Counted from the first letter of the stretch, positions 1-9,795 are shown. The stretch: DNA of 64,000 bases from Hoylesella loescheii DSM 19665 = JCM 12249 = ATCC 15930 (GCF_000378085.1 NZ_KB899220.1:30178-94177); one strand, 5' to 3'. Made by a program: numbers and translations. The notes: a model not told the origin generated them from the letters alone.

Positions 1-2042
1 CTAACCGAGATGAAGCCTTTACGTTCGAATGCGGGGTCGGCATAACGCTTAAAGCGCTTAGCTTGTGCCAAACACCACAGCATGGCTTGACGTTGGCGTG
101 CTTTAGACACCACTTCATAGCGCGCCACACCCGAAGAAAGCTTCATGTCGTTGAGGTATATTCCACCCACGTTGCTCAGCACACGCTTGAAAAAAGCATA
201 GCGCTGCTGTGCAATAGCTAGGTAAAGCTTTTCCTTTATACGGCTATCCTCATCCTTCTTTACCCAATTATAGAGGTTGCGCTCTACAATCTGGAGGTTG
301 CGCAATCCGTATTCGCTCGCCTTAATGGCGTCGTTGCCCAACGCTCCCTCTTGTACACGTGGGTCCCAAGCCAACGAAGAGGTGCGGGAAAAACGGTAAC
401 GAGGGTTCGTAACACGCTTATCGACCATCTTTTCGAGTATTGCCGCCTCTTCTTTAACGCTTGTTTTAGCAGGGTCGAAGTAGCGATAGGCCCACTCAAT
501 GGCGTGTTTGTCGTACATACCCGTTGCAGAAGGCATGAGCACAACACCCTTATCGGCAGGTTGAGCCACGTAGTTAAAGGGCGTATTGGCCATAATCGAG
601 GCCGCCAAACCATTGGCGTGGGTGAAAGATGCATTGCGAAGCGAGTCTACGGGGAAAGCAGATGACGCCCCAATGTTATCTAGCAGACCCAAGGCATGCC
701 CAACTTCGCGTGCTACAAGATAACGCAAGCCCTCGTTGAACTTGCTTTGCGGCAAACGCGAAGTACGCACTGCGGGGTCGGCAGCAGCTGTCCCGATGAA
801 GAACCAACGATAAAGTTGGTCGCCAACGTTGGCAGGAACAAACACCGAAGCATTGATTATCTCGCCGGTTTGTGGGTTGGCCACGAATGCCGAAGAAACT
901 TTCTCTGAGGCACTAGGCACATATCGTATGCAAGAAAAAGAGATATTGTCGGGGTCGAAGGCTTTATCCGATGCGGGAAAGTCCACCGCTTCAATGGCAT
1001 TCAGGTATCCGGCCTGCTCAAAAGCCTTGTTCCAAAGCTCCACTCCCTGCTTTATCGCCGCCTTCCACTCGTGGGGAAAAGCGTCATCGATGTAAAAACG
1101 TATGGGATTTACAGGTTCGCTGCCCTTGCCTAGTGCGTAAGCCTTCGCGTTTTTGGGCGTAAGGCTCCACCGTTGGGCAACAAACGTGGGCTTACTTTTG
1201 GTTATGGCGTTGCTGAAAGTTAGCTTCGACACGGCCGCAATGCCCACTCGCGAGTCGGATATACGTTGGCGCATCTTGCTTTCGGATAGCAAGGAGATGC
1301 TGAACGTTGCACCTACGGTGGTGGGGATTTCGCTAGCCACGGGCAACGACATCAGCGTGGCCGTGAGCAGATAATTAAAATCGACTTTCACCGTGATGTT
1401 GCGCTCGAAGCTTTTGATAGATCTCACAAACGACATATCGCTCTTGGGCGAGGCGTTCACAGCCAAATCGCCCGACTTCTTGGGAATGAGGGGCAGCATG
1501 GTGTTGGGTCGTGCCAAGAAGTTAGTGGCATCTATCACAACGGCCGAACTGTCGTTGTTGTATGCTTCCACTTTAAAGCCCATCAAAACAGGGTCGCGAT
1601 AGCTTACGCTCAATGCTTGCTGCATCTCTCCGCTAGCGCTGCCATCGGAATAAACCACACCATTTGGCGTTTTCATGACCAAGCTGCTGTCTTGCAATTC
1701 GAAGAAGAAATGCAAGGGCGAGAAGTTCTTTGTCCCCACGGTTATGTAGGTTGGGTCGGTGGTAGACGATACGGCGCCGCTCAACAACATCTCCTTATGC
1801 ATGAGCTTTACAGGCACTTCCAAGTAAAGTTTACCGTCTAGCTTATGCACGGTAAGGAAACCGCTACGTGCCGTTTCTTTCTTTTTGTCTTTAAATAGTC
1901 GGTCGTACTTCGTCTCTTTCTTTGCTTTCTTACTGTCGTCGGCTTTTTTGTTGTCGTCGGCAAAGGCTTGAAAGCCAAAGCACAATAAGAACAAGCCTAT
2001 CCCTATTGTGCGCACCGTTGCCTTGATTTCGTTTGTTATCAT
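1..2042 (-). CDS. Zinc-metalloprotease-family (DUF5118/DUF5117/metzincin) protein with degenerate active site, partial
   Basis: The frame stays open from ATG at 2042 to the left edge (about 680 residues), so the C-terminus is missing. A signal peptide (residues 1-25, ending FQAFADD) is followed by a Lys-rich linker, a DUF5118/DUF5117-like region (about 45-300) and a metzincin-like domain. Family members normally carry HExxHxxGxxH followed by N. Here the motif at residues 445-455 reads REVGHALGLLD: the first zinc His is Arg, the third is Asp, while the Glu and second His remain. The downstream SIMDY-type Met-turn reads SIMANT. I infer a secreted or periplasmic pseudoprotease, perhaps a peptide-binding or structural partner of the SusCD pair. 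It is the last visible gene of the susC operon, 54 bp after the PKD-like lipoprotein. The family match rests on motif context such as FNYVAQP and the FPVDSLR stretch. Confidence 0.8.
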   Translation of the reverse strand, partial: MITNEIKATVRTIGIGLFLLCFGFQAFADDNKKADDSKKAKKETKYDRLFKDKKKETARSGFLTVHKLDGKLYLEVPVKLMHKEMLLSGAVSSTTDPTYITVGTKNFSPLHFFFELQDSSLVMKTPNGVVYSDGSASGEMQQALSVSYRDPVLMGFKVEAYNNDSSAVVIDATNFLARPNTMLPLIPKKSGDLAVNASPKSDMSFVRSIKSFERNITVKVDFNYLLTATLMSLPVASEIPTTVGATFSISLLSESKMRQRISDSRVGIAAVSKLTFSNAITKSKPTFVAQRWSLTPKNAKAYALGKGSEPVNPIRFYIDDAFPHEWKAAIKQGVELWNKAFEQAGYLNAIEAVDFPASDKAFDPDNISFSCIRYVPSASEKVSSAFVANPQTGEIINASVFVPANVGDQLYRWFFIGTAAADPAVRTSRLPQSKFNEGLRYLVAREVGHALGLLDNIGASSAFPVDSLRNASFTHANGLAASIMANTPFNYVAQPADKGVVLMPSATGMYDKHAIEWAYRYFDPAKTSVKEEAAILEKMVDKRVTNPRYRFSRTSSLAWDPRVQEGALGNDAIKASEYGLRNLQIVERNLYNWVKKDEDSRIKEKLYLAIAQQRYAFFKRVLSNVGGIYLNDMKLSSGVARYEVVSKARQRQAMLWCLAQAKRFKRYADPAFERKGFISV

Positions 2043-2096
2043 CCTATAAATATGGTGTTGGCGAAGGGTGATTTATCCACCCCACGCCAACATTCT

Positions 2097-3539
2097 TTAT
2101 TGCCTGTAAGTGATGTTCTTTATGGTTCCCGTTATGTTCTTCTTCTCCCAAAGCAGTTTGTTCTCGTTCAGGTCGAAGCAATAAATGCTTCCTACGAGGC
2201 TTCCACTAGCTGCATTGGTAGCCACGAAGAGCTTATCGCTGCCCTCGGTTATCAACATATCAACGATGGTTTCGCCCGAATCGCCGAACGTTGACAACGC
2301 ACTGGTGGGGAAGTGTCCGTTAGAGAGCACGTTGTAAGCATAGAGTTTGTTGCCCGTTGCATAATAAACGAGGTTCTTTTCGGGTGAAACCCTTACCACC
2401 GAGTTCTTCGTAAGTCCTGCACTGGCTGGCACATCGGCGGCGTGTTTCAATGTAGCCACCTCCACCTTAGTCTTGTTCGAGGGGTAATAACCTGGCGACA
2501 CATAGTAGCACCTGAACTTAGATGCAGCCTTATTCCAGGTCATCAGCACGATGTTACGCTCACTATCTACGGATCCCATACCGATGAGCGAGTCGCCCGA
2601 GAAGGTTCCTTTAAGCAGTTGAGCAGGCACATTGCCCGTTGCCTGCACCTTTTGGGGCACGAGTCTACCCTCTGCATTATCGAATAACACATATCCTTGT
2701 ATGTAGCGTAAGTCTTGTTGCTTCCATGCCGTAGCAGCATCTGCCAGCGATATTTTTTCAGTCTTCAAGCTATCCTTAATATATTTTCCGAGGTCGAAGA
2801 GCGAAGTTTCGGAAAGCGTGAGCCGATAGGGAACATGGTCTACCATGGTCAACATCGACTTAGGATAGGTCTGGGCGCTACGCTTCAGGTAAGAGATGTT
2901 GCCCGTTGCAGTAGTTTTGAAGCGGGTTGTCATGAGGTTACCGTCCAACTCGTAGATGGTGCTTGGGTTGCCAACGGCCACATAAACAAGTGGCGTTTTG
3001 TTGTCGCGTGCCAATGCATAGTCAATGCCCTTGGGCACAGAAGTGAAGTCGGCGTTGGGGTTATTCTTCTGAAGAACATCCAAATCGAACGATTTGCTGC
3101 TCTGTGGTTCGGGTAAATACGACACAATCGTTCGTCCTCCGTGGCTGGCCAGTATGTAAAGGCCCTCCACGTATGAATATTGCACGTTCAATTCGAACTC
3201 GTATAACTGTATGTTATCGCCGTTACTCACCTTCAATCGACAAGGGAACACGCCAAACTCTTCACATACATAGTTGAGCTGAGCATCGGTAGACACCACT
3301 CTCTTGTTTATTTCCCACGCGTAGGAGACGTTCTTCTGCGCATTGGTTTGCACCACTTTGGGGGCTATTTTTAGCGTATCCCACCTGTCGAGCGTGTATT
3401 TCTGTTGCAGGTCTTGACTCAACGACAGCTTGGAAGAGTTGCCTGAAGGCGATGTCGAGTCGTCGGTGATGCACGATTGCAAGGACAACACAGCCACCGA
3501 AAGAACCAAGACATGTAGCAAATATTTCTTTATCATCAT
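2097..3539 (-). CDS. PKD-like family surface lipoprotein of SusCD locus
   Basis: 480 residues. The N-terminus MMIKKYLLHVLVLSVAVLSLQSC ends in a lipobox (LQSC), so this is a lipoprotein, probably surface-exposed like other Sus-locus lipoproteins. An Ig/PKD-like segment at about residues 50-125 (ALNYxCEExGVFPCRLKVSNGD-like pattern) fits the Bacteroidota PKD-like family that sits behind DUF4843 genes in SusCD operons. The rest looks like a beta-propeller-style repeat region (IYELDGNL, NLVYYATGNKLYAYNV, IYCFDLNENKLLWEK). No catalytic motif is visible. It lies 86 bp after the DUF4843 gene and 54 bp before the metalloprotease-like gene on the same strand. Role inferred: substrate binding at the outer membrane. 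Confidence 0.8.
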   Translation of the reverse strand: MMIKKYLLHVLVLSVAVLSLQSCITDDSTSPSGNSSKLSLSQDLQQKYTLDRWDTLKIAPKVVQTNAQKNVSYAWEINKRVVSTDAQLNYVCEEFGVFPCRLKVSNGDNIQLYEFELNVQYSYVEGLYILASHGGRTIVSYLPEPQSSKSFDLDVLQKNNPNADFTSVPKGIDYALARDNKTPLVYVAVGNPSTIYELDGNLMTTRFKTTATGNISYLKRSAQTYPKSMLTMVDHVPYRLTLSETSLFDLGKYIKDSLKTEKISLADAATAWKQQDLRYIQGYVLFDNAEGRLVPQKVQATGNVPAQLLKGTFSGDSLIGMGSVDSERNIVLMTWNKAASKFRCYYVSPGYYPSNKTKVEVATLKHAADVPASAGLTKNSVVRVSPEKNLVYYATGNKLYAYNVLSNGHFPTSALSTFGDSGETIVDMLITEGSDKLFVATNAASGSLVGSIYCFDLNENKLLWEKKNITGTIKNITYRQ

Positions 3540-3625
3540 TGTTTATTTTTCTGTTAGCCATAGATAGGCAAAGGCATTGGACTGCACAAGACGCTTTCTC
3601 CATGCAGATGCCTTTACCTTGATAA

Positions 3626-4342
3626 TCACAATTCGTCAGGATGCTCCGCAAAGTATTTCACAACTTCTTGCACCCTTAGATACAGATAGCCCTGCGCCGT
3701 GGCGTCGGTTCCAGTAAGAATTTTCCTTATCGCGTCTTCGTTACCATCGTAATACGAAAGCAACTTACGATATTTGTTCTTGGTAAAAGCACCTAAACCC
3801 CAGTAGGTTTCAAGCAACGTCCAGAAGTCGGGCTTAGACAATACGTTGTTAAAGGTAATCTTCACCGTGTTGTTAGCCTTAAATCTCACGCCAAGTGCAG
3901 AAGTAGGAACCAAGTTCAACACAAGTTTAATCGAGTCGTTCTTGTCTTCCGAGAGGTTCTCCCTTATCAATTTCACAGGCACATAAGCCCGATAAGCATT
4001 GGGCAAGAAAGCAAGTGTGTCGGCATTAAACGTGTAATGCTTGCCACTAACGGCCGTACTGCCCGCGCCAATTTCTACACGAAAGGCCTGTTTGTCGGCC
4101 GATAGGCGACCTGCCAAGTTAACAGGAACGTACACCACATGTGTTAACGTGTCGAGCGGTTTCACTCCAAAGGAATAATTTAACACTGTGTCGGCAGGTT
4201 CTGCAAAGTAGAAGTACACCTGATTTCCCGATTGGTAAGTGCCGTCTTCGCTGTACTCGCCCGTATAATCTACGTTGCTGCAAGCCACCAGAGCGGTCAA
4301 GGCCGCGCAGGCCAGTAGTATATGTTTGAATGTTTTTTTCAT
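3626..4342 (-). CDS. DUF4843 lipoprotein of SusCD locus
   Basis: The start is placed at the internal Met (MKKTFKHILLACAALTALVAC), giving 238 residues, a clean lipoprotein signal (LVAC) and a 16-bp gap to susD. An upstream Met at 4372 would overlap susD and put polar residues before the signal. The mature part matches DUF4843: early YxxxxxVYFYFAEPADTVLNYSF, then VYVPVNLAGRLSADKQAFRVEI and the AVSGKHYTF motif. These proteins almost always sit between susD and a PKD-like lipoprotein, as here. They have a beta-sandwich character and are thought to be accessory surface lipoproteins; no enzymatic role is known. Confidence 0.85.
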   Translation of the reverse strand: MKKTFKHILLACAALTALVACSNVDYTGEYSEDGTYQSGNQVYFYFAEPADTVLNYSFGVKPLDTLTHVVYVPVNLAGRLSADKQAFRVEIGAGSTAVSGKHYTFNADTLAFLPNAYRAYVPVKLIRENLSEDKNDSIKLVLNLVPTSALGVRFKANNTVKITFNNVLSKPDFWTLLETYWGLGAFTKNKYRKLLSYYDGNEDAIRKILTGTDATAQGYLYLRVQEVVKYFAEHPDEL

Positions 4343-4358
4343 CTGAGCGTTGTTTTTT

Positions 4359-5813
4359 CTATTGTCCACCATATTCCTTTTCTCTCTCTGGCCAAGGCAA
4401 CACGAAGATTGTGCTTGACGGTTGGTAAGTGCTGATGCCGCGATAGTCGCTGAAAGCCTTGTTATAATGCTTCAAAGCAAAGAAGGTTTGCCCTTCGCCG
4501 GGCATCTCCCGCATGCGTTCGCGCAGCATTTCCTTATCGAAAGCGGTGCGGTCGGCCACTTTGGCGTCGGCCACAGCTTCAAGACCACGACTGGTTCTCA
4601 CCACATTTAGCAGGCGCACAGCCTCTTCCTTGTTATTGTCGTAGGTACACTCGCTAAGTATGTAATACATCTCTGGCAGACGTATGAGGGTGAAACCTTG
4701 CAACGGACTAGTGTTCACCTGAGCGTCGCTCTCTAAAAGACGAACGAACGAATAGGTCTTTATCCCATCAGAAGTGGTGTTCTGACGGTAATATCCCGTA
4801 TAGCGGAGGTCGGCACTAGTGGCCGAGAAAGCTGACGTTTCATATAATTCTTCCAAATCGCGACGACCTTCGGTGAACGTTCCACGCGCCGTTTGTGAGA
4901 GAAATATTGAAGATATTTCGGCCGAAAGCGTGTTGTTGTATAGTCCGAAAATCAGTTCGCCGGTTGCGGGGAATCGCTTCACGTTCACCATCGAGGTAAG
5001 TTTCTTAAGCGAGAAGTTGCTTGTGGCGGCAATAACCTGCCGTGCATACTTGGCTGCATTGGCCGTATCGCCCATGGCATAGTACACCCTTGCCTTGGTG
5101 GCAGCCACTGCATATTTGTTGAAAAACGCGGCACGACCTTTAAGATAGTCGCTCGTTGGAGTTTGTTCTATATTCACCTCGTTGTCGTCTGCCAGCAAAC
5201 GTTCTGCCTCATCGAGGTCTTTCAATATTGCATTGAACGTTTCGTGAAGCGTCAGTAGCTGCTTGTTGTTCAGGTCGAACGTGGTGGCGTAGGGTATGCC
5301 ACGTGTTGAAGCGTTGCTCCTCTGATAGTCTTCGGCAAACAAGCGCACAAGGTCGAAGTGCAAAAAGGCACGCAAGCCATGGCACTCGCCACGCATAAAG
5401 GCCAACTCCTTGTGGTTGAATTGGGGGCTCTCGGCATTGCGCAGCACATTATTCACATACGAGATGGTTTGATATTGACCTTCCCATATCCCGTCTACGA
5501 TGGTGCGCACGTCGCTACGCAAGTAGTCGTATTGCGACACGAAGTAACTTGTTTCCGAAGAATTGTCGTAACCGAACAGCTGCCCCAACTGGTCTACGAA
5601 ACCGTAACTCAGGTTCTTACCATAAAGGTTGCTTGCAGCCATGCTTCCGTAAACGCCATACATGGCATTTCGATAGCCGCGAATGGAGCCGAACTGTTCG
5701 CTCTCGTCCACCTCGCCTGCGGGGTGAACGTCTAGGAAGTTGTTGCACGATGTGGCGAAAACCACTGCCACCAATCCTGCCAACAGGTTTATCCAATATG
5801 TTGTTCTCTTCAT
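4359..5813 (-). CDS. susD: SusD/RagB-family nutrient-binding outer-membrane lipoprotein
   Basis: 484 residues with a lipoprotein signal ending FATSC and the early NFLDVHPAGEVDESEQF block typical of SusD N-termini. A TPR-like helical scaffold follows (AEFMRGECHGLRAFLHFDLVRLF-type helix, KARVYYAMGDTANAAKYARQVI), then the C-terminal FTLIRLPEMYYILSEC motif and a RERMREMPGEGQTFFALKHY segment, all SusD hallmarks. SusD lids the SusC barrel at the cell surface and delivers ligand. It lies 83 bp downstream of susC on the same strand. The ligand cannot be read from sequence; the metalloprotease-like, PKD-like and DUF4843 neighbours and the absence of glycoside hydrolases suggest peptide or protein-derived material rather than a glycan. 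The symbol names the family only. Confidence 0.92.
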   Translation of the reverse strand: MKRTTYWINLLAGLVAVVFATSCNNFLDVHPAGEVDESEQFGSIRGYRNAMYGVYGSMAASNLYGKNLSYGFVDQLGQLFGYDNSSETSYFVSQYDYLRSDVRTIVDGIWEGQYQTISYVNNVLRNAESPQFNHKELAFMRGECHGLRAFLHFDLVRLFAEDYQRSNASTRGIPYATTFDLNNKQLLTLHETFNAILKDLDEAERLLADDNEVNIEQTPTSDYLKGRAAFFNKYAVAATKARVYYAMGDTANAAKYARQVIAATSNFSLKKLTSMVNVKRFPATGELIFGLYNNTLSAEISSIFLSQTARGTFTEGRRDLEELYETSAFSATSADLRYTGYYRQNTTSDGIKTYSFVRLLESDAQVNTSPLQGFTLIRLPEMYYILSECTYDNNKEEAVRLLNVVRTSRGLEAVADAKVADRTAFDKEMLRERMREMPGEGQTFFALKHYNKAFSDYRGISTYQPSSTIFVLPWPEREKEYGGQ

Positions 5814-5896
5814 TGTTTTCTTGTCTTATCTTTGTTTCTTATTGTGAATGTGGCGCGTGGCGTTCGTTAGATAGTGAACGCACGAACCGCCATTGG

Positions 5897-8800
5897 CTAG
5901 AAGCCCAACCTCACTGATAGTTCTACACTGCGCTCGTAAGGGTAGCTAAGTCCGCGTTCGCGCTTTACCGACGAGAGGTAGAACAAGTCGTTGGCCAACA
6001 TTTCCAAGTGCAATCGCCTCAAACCGTATTTTTGGATGAAAGCCAAAGGCACCTCGTAAGCGAACGACAAGCTACTTAAGCTCAGGTAATTGTTGGTTTG
6101 CACGAAGCGCGATGTTTGCATGGGCACACTCGAATCGCTGATGCGCTTGTATGCCGTTTGTTCGCCCACTTGCTTCCATCTGTCGTTAAACACCCTTTCG
6201 TCGGCATTATAACGCGGGTCGGCTCCTTCCACTTTAGAGGCCAATGTCTGGTTGTAGACCGCACCACCAAACGAATAACGCAGTGATGCACCCATTGAAA
6301 ACTCGCGATAAGTGAGGTAAGAGCTGAGCGAACCGTTGCCAAAGGGCGTGGTATCTCCAAACACAACCTTGTCGTTGGGATCGTAAACGAAGGTGTAACT
6401 ACCATCGCGCTTGATGAACACTTCATTACCCGTGATGGGGTCGATACCTGCCGAAGGAACAACTTTCAATGCTGTAAGCGACTGCCCTTCTTCATAAATG
6501 GGCAACGGAGCTAGTCCGTCCTTGGCCTGATTTTTCTCGTTTTGCTCGCGCAAAGCGTTGCTTATCTTCTTTATCTTATTTTTGTTATAGGCATAATTGA
6601 GGCTTAGCGACCATTGCCAGTCTTTATTCTGGATGGGTATCACGCGTGTTTGGAACTCCAAACCACGGTTTTCAACCTCGCCAACGTTCTCGCGCGACGT
6701 TCTCACACCCACCGATGGGGCCTTGGTTATGTCAAGCAAAAGGTTGTCGGTATTCTTTAAATAGAAGTCGGCAGAGAAGTCCCACCTTCCCTTAAACATC
6801 GTTAGGTCTAGTCCCACGTTTCCACTAAGGGTGCGTTCCCACTTCAAATTGGTGTTACCTATACCCATAGGAACGGCTCCAATACCTTTTATATAATTAT
6901 ATCCGTTGAGATAAGTGTACATCGTCAGTGCCTGATAGGGTTCGAACGAGATGTTACCCAAGTAGCCCACACTAGCACGGAGCTTAAGTAATTGGAAAGG
7001 CGAGCCTTTGAGGAACGACTCGTTGTGAACGTTCCAACCAGTACCCAAACTCCAGAAGGGAGCAAAACGGGTGTTCTTACCAAACTTCGACGAGCCCTCG
7101 TAACGGTAAATCACGTCGAGGAAATAACGATTGTCCCAAATGGCATTGGCATTAACGAAGAAGCCCACACCGTTATACTTGGTGTCGGTGCCCGAAGGAC
7201 GTCCCGTGGGATAGCTTCCCGCCAACGATGCATGGGCAATATTGTCGGTGTAATAACCCACAGAAGCATACGTACTGCCGTCTACCGAGTTAGATTCGAT
7301 GCTTGCACCCGCCATGGCCGTAAGGAAAAGCTTCTTCAACAGATAGTCGTTATACGATGCCATCAGCTTTCCTTGATAGGTGGTGGTTTTGGTAAAGGTC
7401 TCTTTCAGACCTCCTCTGCGCGACACGTCGGCCACGTTTTTAAGTTGGTCGGCCGAGAAAGGCGACACGAAGGTACGACCGTCGTACTTGCTTTTCTGTA
7501 TCGAGAAGTCGCCGTCTATTCGGAATTTCTCACCCAGCCACAATTGTAGCGAGGTGGTATTGAGGAAGTCGAAGTTGTCGCCCTTGCTGAAACTGCCCAG
7601 CGAGGCTTCGTAAAGGGGGTTCGACAAGTCGTAGTTAAGTTTGGGCTTAAGCGCTCCCGTCTCGTCGTAAGGATATTCGTAGGGATTTTGTTTCACCCAG
7701 TCAGAAAAGTCGCCATAAGGCGATTGGGTCGATCTTACCGAAGAAATCGTAGCCGTATTGGTGACAAAGAATTTGCCGGGGAGGTTGTACGAGAGTTTGA
7801 AATTTGTAGAAAGGCGTTCGCGATTAGAACCTTTCATCACACCCGCATCGTTTCCGTAGCGCACGCCCAAGTTGTAACGAGCATGCTCGTCGCCACCATC
7901 AATGCTCAAGCTTTGTTGGGTAGAGATGGCGTTGCGCAAAGGCTTCGAAATCCAGTCGGTGCTTACACCGTCTTGTATCTGATTGTAATATTGGGCATAT
8001 TTCTTATCCAGCGCGTATTGCTCGGTAAGGTCGGTCGAGGTATAAAGTCCTGCCAAGCGTTCGTACTCAAGCTTCTGCGAGGCCGAAAGCAGGTTGTAGT
8101 CGCTAAGGTCGGGTGTCGACAAGCGCAGCGTACCACTATAATTAAGTTTCAGTTTTCCACCCTTCAAGGCCTTGGTGGTGATAACGATAACACCAGCAGA
8201 AGCCTTCGCGCCATACAATGCCGATGCCGACGCATCTTTAAGCACCGTCACGGTTTCGATGTCGTTCATGTCCATGTCGTTCACATAGTCCACTTTCACC
8301 TGCGAACCATCCACTACAAACACGGGCATGTTGGCCTGTCCCGTAAACGTTGCACGTCCACGTATGTTGATATCGGCCATCTTGTTGGGGTCAGAACCTC
8401 CTGCATTGTCTTCCAAGATGTTCATGCCTGGCACAAAAGTAGCAAGACTTGTCAATACGTTCTTAGTGCCCACGGCCAACAGTTCGTCTTTCTTGATAGA
8501 CACTTGCGCACCAGTAAAGCTGTTCTTGTTCTTTGTGGCGAAACCTGTTACCACCACTTCGCCCAGCACATCGGCATCGTCGTGCATCACGAAGTTGCCC
8601 GCTGTGCCGTTCTTCACTGTTTTTTCCAGCGGCTTGTAGCCAATGTAGTTAAAGGTAAGTTTCACCTCTGGCTGGTCAGTTTCTATCTCGTAATGCCCAT
8701 CTAGGTCGGTGATGTAGCCACCACTAAAGCCTTGCATCCTGATGGTTACACCTGGTAGGGGTTGCCCTTCGGCATCGGTTATCTGCCCGTAAACACCCTT

Positions 8801-9163
8801 TCTACGTTCAACTACGTTTTTACGGTTCAGCTTGACCGTGTTACCCGTGATATTGTAGCTAAAAGCAGCCTGATTAAGCACTTGTCCTAAGACGGCCCGA
8901 ACGGGCTGTTCGCGGGCATCAATGCTTACGCGGTCGGCCTTTTCAAGCTGCGATGCGTCTACATCGAACTGTAAACCTGTCTGTTTTGAAACCTCGTCAA
9001 GGAAAGTCTTTAACGTAACTTGCTTCATTGCCAGCGTCACTCGCATATTGTCTACGCTTTGCGATTGCGCCGATATCGTCGGCGTACCACCAAAGAGTAG
9101 TACAAGAGCCAACACCGCCAAAACACGTAACACGAAATTAGTCTTCTGCATTTGTTTTCTCAT
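5897..9163 (-). CDS. susC: SusC/RagA TonB-dependent outer-membrane transporter with STN domain
   Basis: 1088 residues. Order: signal peptide (about 1-32), STN domain (about 38-112; TLKTFLDEVSKQTGLQF), carboxypeptidase-regulatory-like beta-sandwich (about 122-200; GQITDAEGQPLPGVTIRM), plug (about 205-330; EVVVTGFATKNK, then the SusC signature VTVLKDASASALYGAKA), and a 22-strand barrel to the C-terminus (VELSVRLGF, ending in aromatic Phe). It imports ligand delivered by SusD using TonB energy. An STN domain usually signals to a FecR-type anti-sigma factor, but no sigma/anti-sigma pair lies within the window, so any partner must act from elsewhere. A second Met four codons in (9151) is possible. 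First gene of the operon, with a clear promoter at 9274-9305. Confidence 0.93.
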   Translation of the reverse strand: MRKQMQKTNFVLRVLAVLALVLLFGGTPTISAQSQSVDNMRVTLAMKQVTLKTFLDEVSKQTGLQFDVDASQLEKADRVSIDAREQPVRAVLGQVLNQAAFSYNITGNTVKLNRKNVVERRKGVYGQITDAEGQPLPGVTIRMQGFSGGYITDLDGHYEIETDQPEVKLTFNYIGYKPLEKTVKNGTAGNFVMHDDADVLGEVVVTGFATKNKNSFTGAQVSIKKDELLAVGTKNVLTSLATFVPGMNILEDNAGGSDPNKMADINIRGRATFTGQANMPVFVVDGSQVKVDYVNDMDMNDIETVTVLKDASASALYGAKASAGVIVITTKALKGGKLKLNYSGTLRLSTPDLSDYNLLSASQKLEYERLAGLYTSTDLTEQYALDKKYAQYYNQIQDGVSTDWISKPLRNAISTQQSLSIDGGDEHARYNLGVRYGNDAGVMKGSNRERLSTNFKLSYNLPGKFFVTNTATISSVRSTQSPYGDFSDWVKQNPYEYPYDETGALKPKLNYDLSNPLYEASLGSFSKGDNFDFLNTTSLQLWLGEKFRIDGDFSIQKSKYDGRTFVSPFSADQLKNVADVSRRGGLKETFTKTTTYQGKLMASYNDYLLKKLFLTAMAGASIESNSVDGSTYASVGYYTDNIAHASLAGSYPTGRPSGTDTKYNGVGFFVNANAIWDNRYFLDVIYRYEGSSKFGKNTRFAPFWSLGTGWNVHNESFLKGSPFQLLKLRASVGYLGNISFEPYQALTMYTYLNGYNYIKGIGAVPMGIGNTNLKWERTLSGNVGLDLTMFKGRWDFSADFYLKNTDNLLLDITKAPSVGVRTSRENVGEVENRGLEFQTRVIPIQNKDWQWSLSLNYAYNKNKIKKISNALREQNEKNQAKDGLAPLPIYEEGQSLTALKVVPSAGIDPITGNEVFIKRDGSYTFVYDPNDKVVFGDTTPFGNGSLSSYLTYREFSMGASLRYSFGGAVYNQTLASKVEGADPRYNADERVFNDRWKQVGEQTAYKRISDSSVPMQTSRFVQTNNYLSLSSLSFAYEVPLAFIQKYGLRRLHLEMLANDLFYLSSVKRERGLSYPYERSVELSVRLGF

Positions 9164-9273
9164 CTATTGTTATCCTTTCTCTGTTTACTTTCACACGCTC
9201 CTTCACCAAGTAGCATTCCATCCCAATCAAGATGGTTTTCTGCAACACGTTCTTCCCAGAAACAGCGATTTTG

Positions 9274-9305
9274 CAAAAGTACGTAAAAATTAATCAATAT
9301 GCAAA
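9274..9305 (-). promoter_or_regulatory. Promoter of the susC operon
   Basis: Read on the minus strand this is TTTG (9305-9302), 20 bp, then TACTTTTG (9281-9274), an exact match to the Bacteroidota pattern TTTG-N19-21-TAnnTTTG. Transcription should start about 7 nt on, near 9267, giving an untranslated leader of about 100 nt before susC. Confidence 0.75.
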
Positions 9306-9478
9306 TTAAATATCACTTTTTACGTTAAATCGGCACAAAAACAACCTTAGTCATACCATTTCGAACAAAAACGAAAGAGCGTTATGCCAAAGCCTGCACA
9401 CATATATCATAAAAAAGAATTGTCTTTAGGATATTGTCTGCGCACCATTTTCCCAGCAATGCATCAGTACAAGACCGT

Positions 9479-9572
9479 TTGTAGTGGGGCTACAAGCCTT
9501 TTGTAGTCACACTACAAGCGCTTTGTAGGGTCACTACAACTGCTTTGTAGTGCCCCTACAAACCACTTGTAG
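9479..9572. repeat. Dyad-lattice array A1 (TTGTAG/CTACAA, 22-bp period)
   Basis: TTGTAG occurs at 9479, 9501, 9523, 9545 and 9567, and its reverse complement CTACAA at 9490, 9512, 9534 and 9556. The hexamers are perfectly conserved, alternate in orientation and lie exactly 11 bp apart, while every 5-bp spacer differs. A weaker GTACAA precedes the array at 9467. It lies between the susC promoter and the 3' end of the MATE gene, both minus strand. As RNA it would form tandem 6-bp hairpins; as DNA it offers half-sites on the same helical face. The rest of 9306-9795 shows no gene. Confidence 0.9.
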
Positions 9573-9795
9573 CGAAACAGAGGCCTGCTAGCCGCTGTTC
9601 GCAGGTTAAAAACAATTAGTTAAAAGCCTAATCTCTTTTTACCCTAAAAAACATGTTTACACGCGCATTCGTCAAGGAATATTGTGCAAGGGCACTGATG
9701 CGCCTACGTTTCTAACTACATATCAAAGTGTCTTAAAGGTTTAGCAACACACTTGCACCACTTCGTTGGCATGCACAAAACACAATGTGGACCAA

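Noticed and set aside
7688..8704. 338-codon open frame antisense to susC
   Set aside because: Shadow of a well-supported SusC reading frame with no start signal or domain of its own.
9479..9572. Repeat arrays A and B read as CRISPR arrays
   Set aside because: Units are 22 bp with 5-6-bp conserved arms and 3-7-bp spacers, far below CRISPR repeat and spacer sizes, and no cas gene is in the window.
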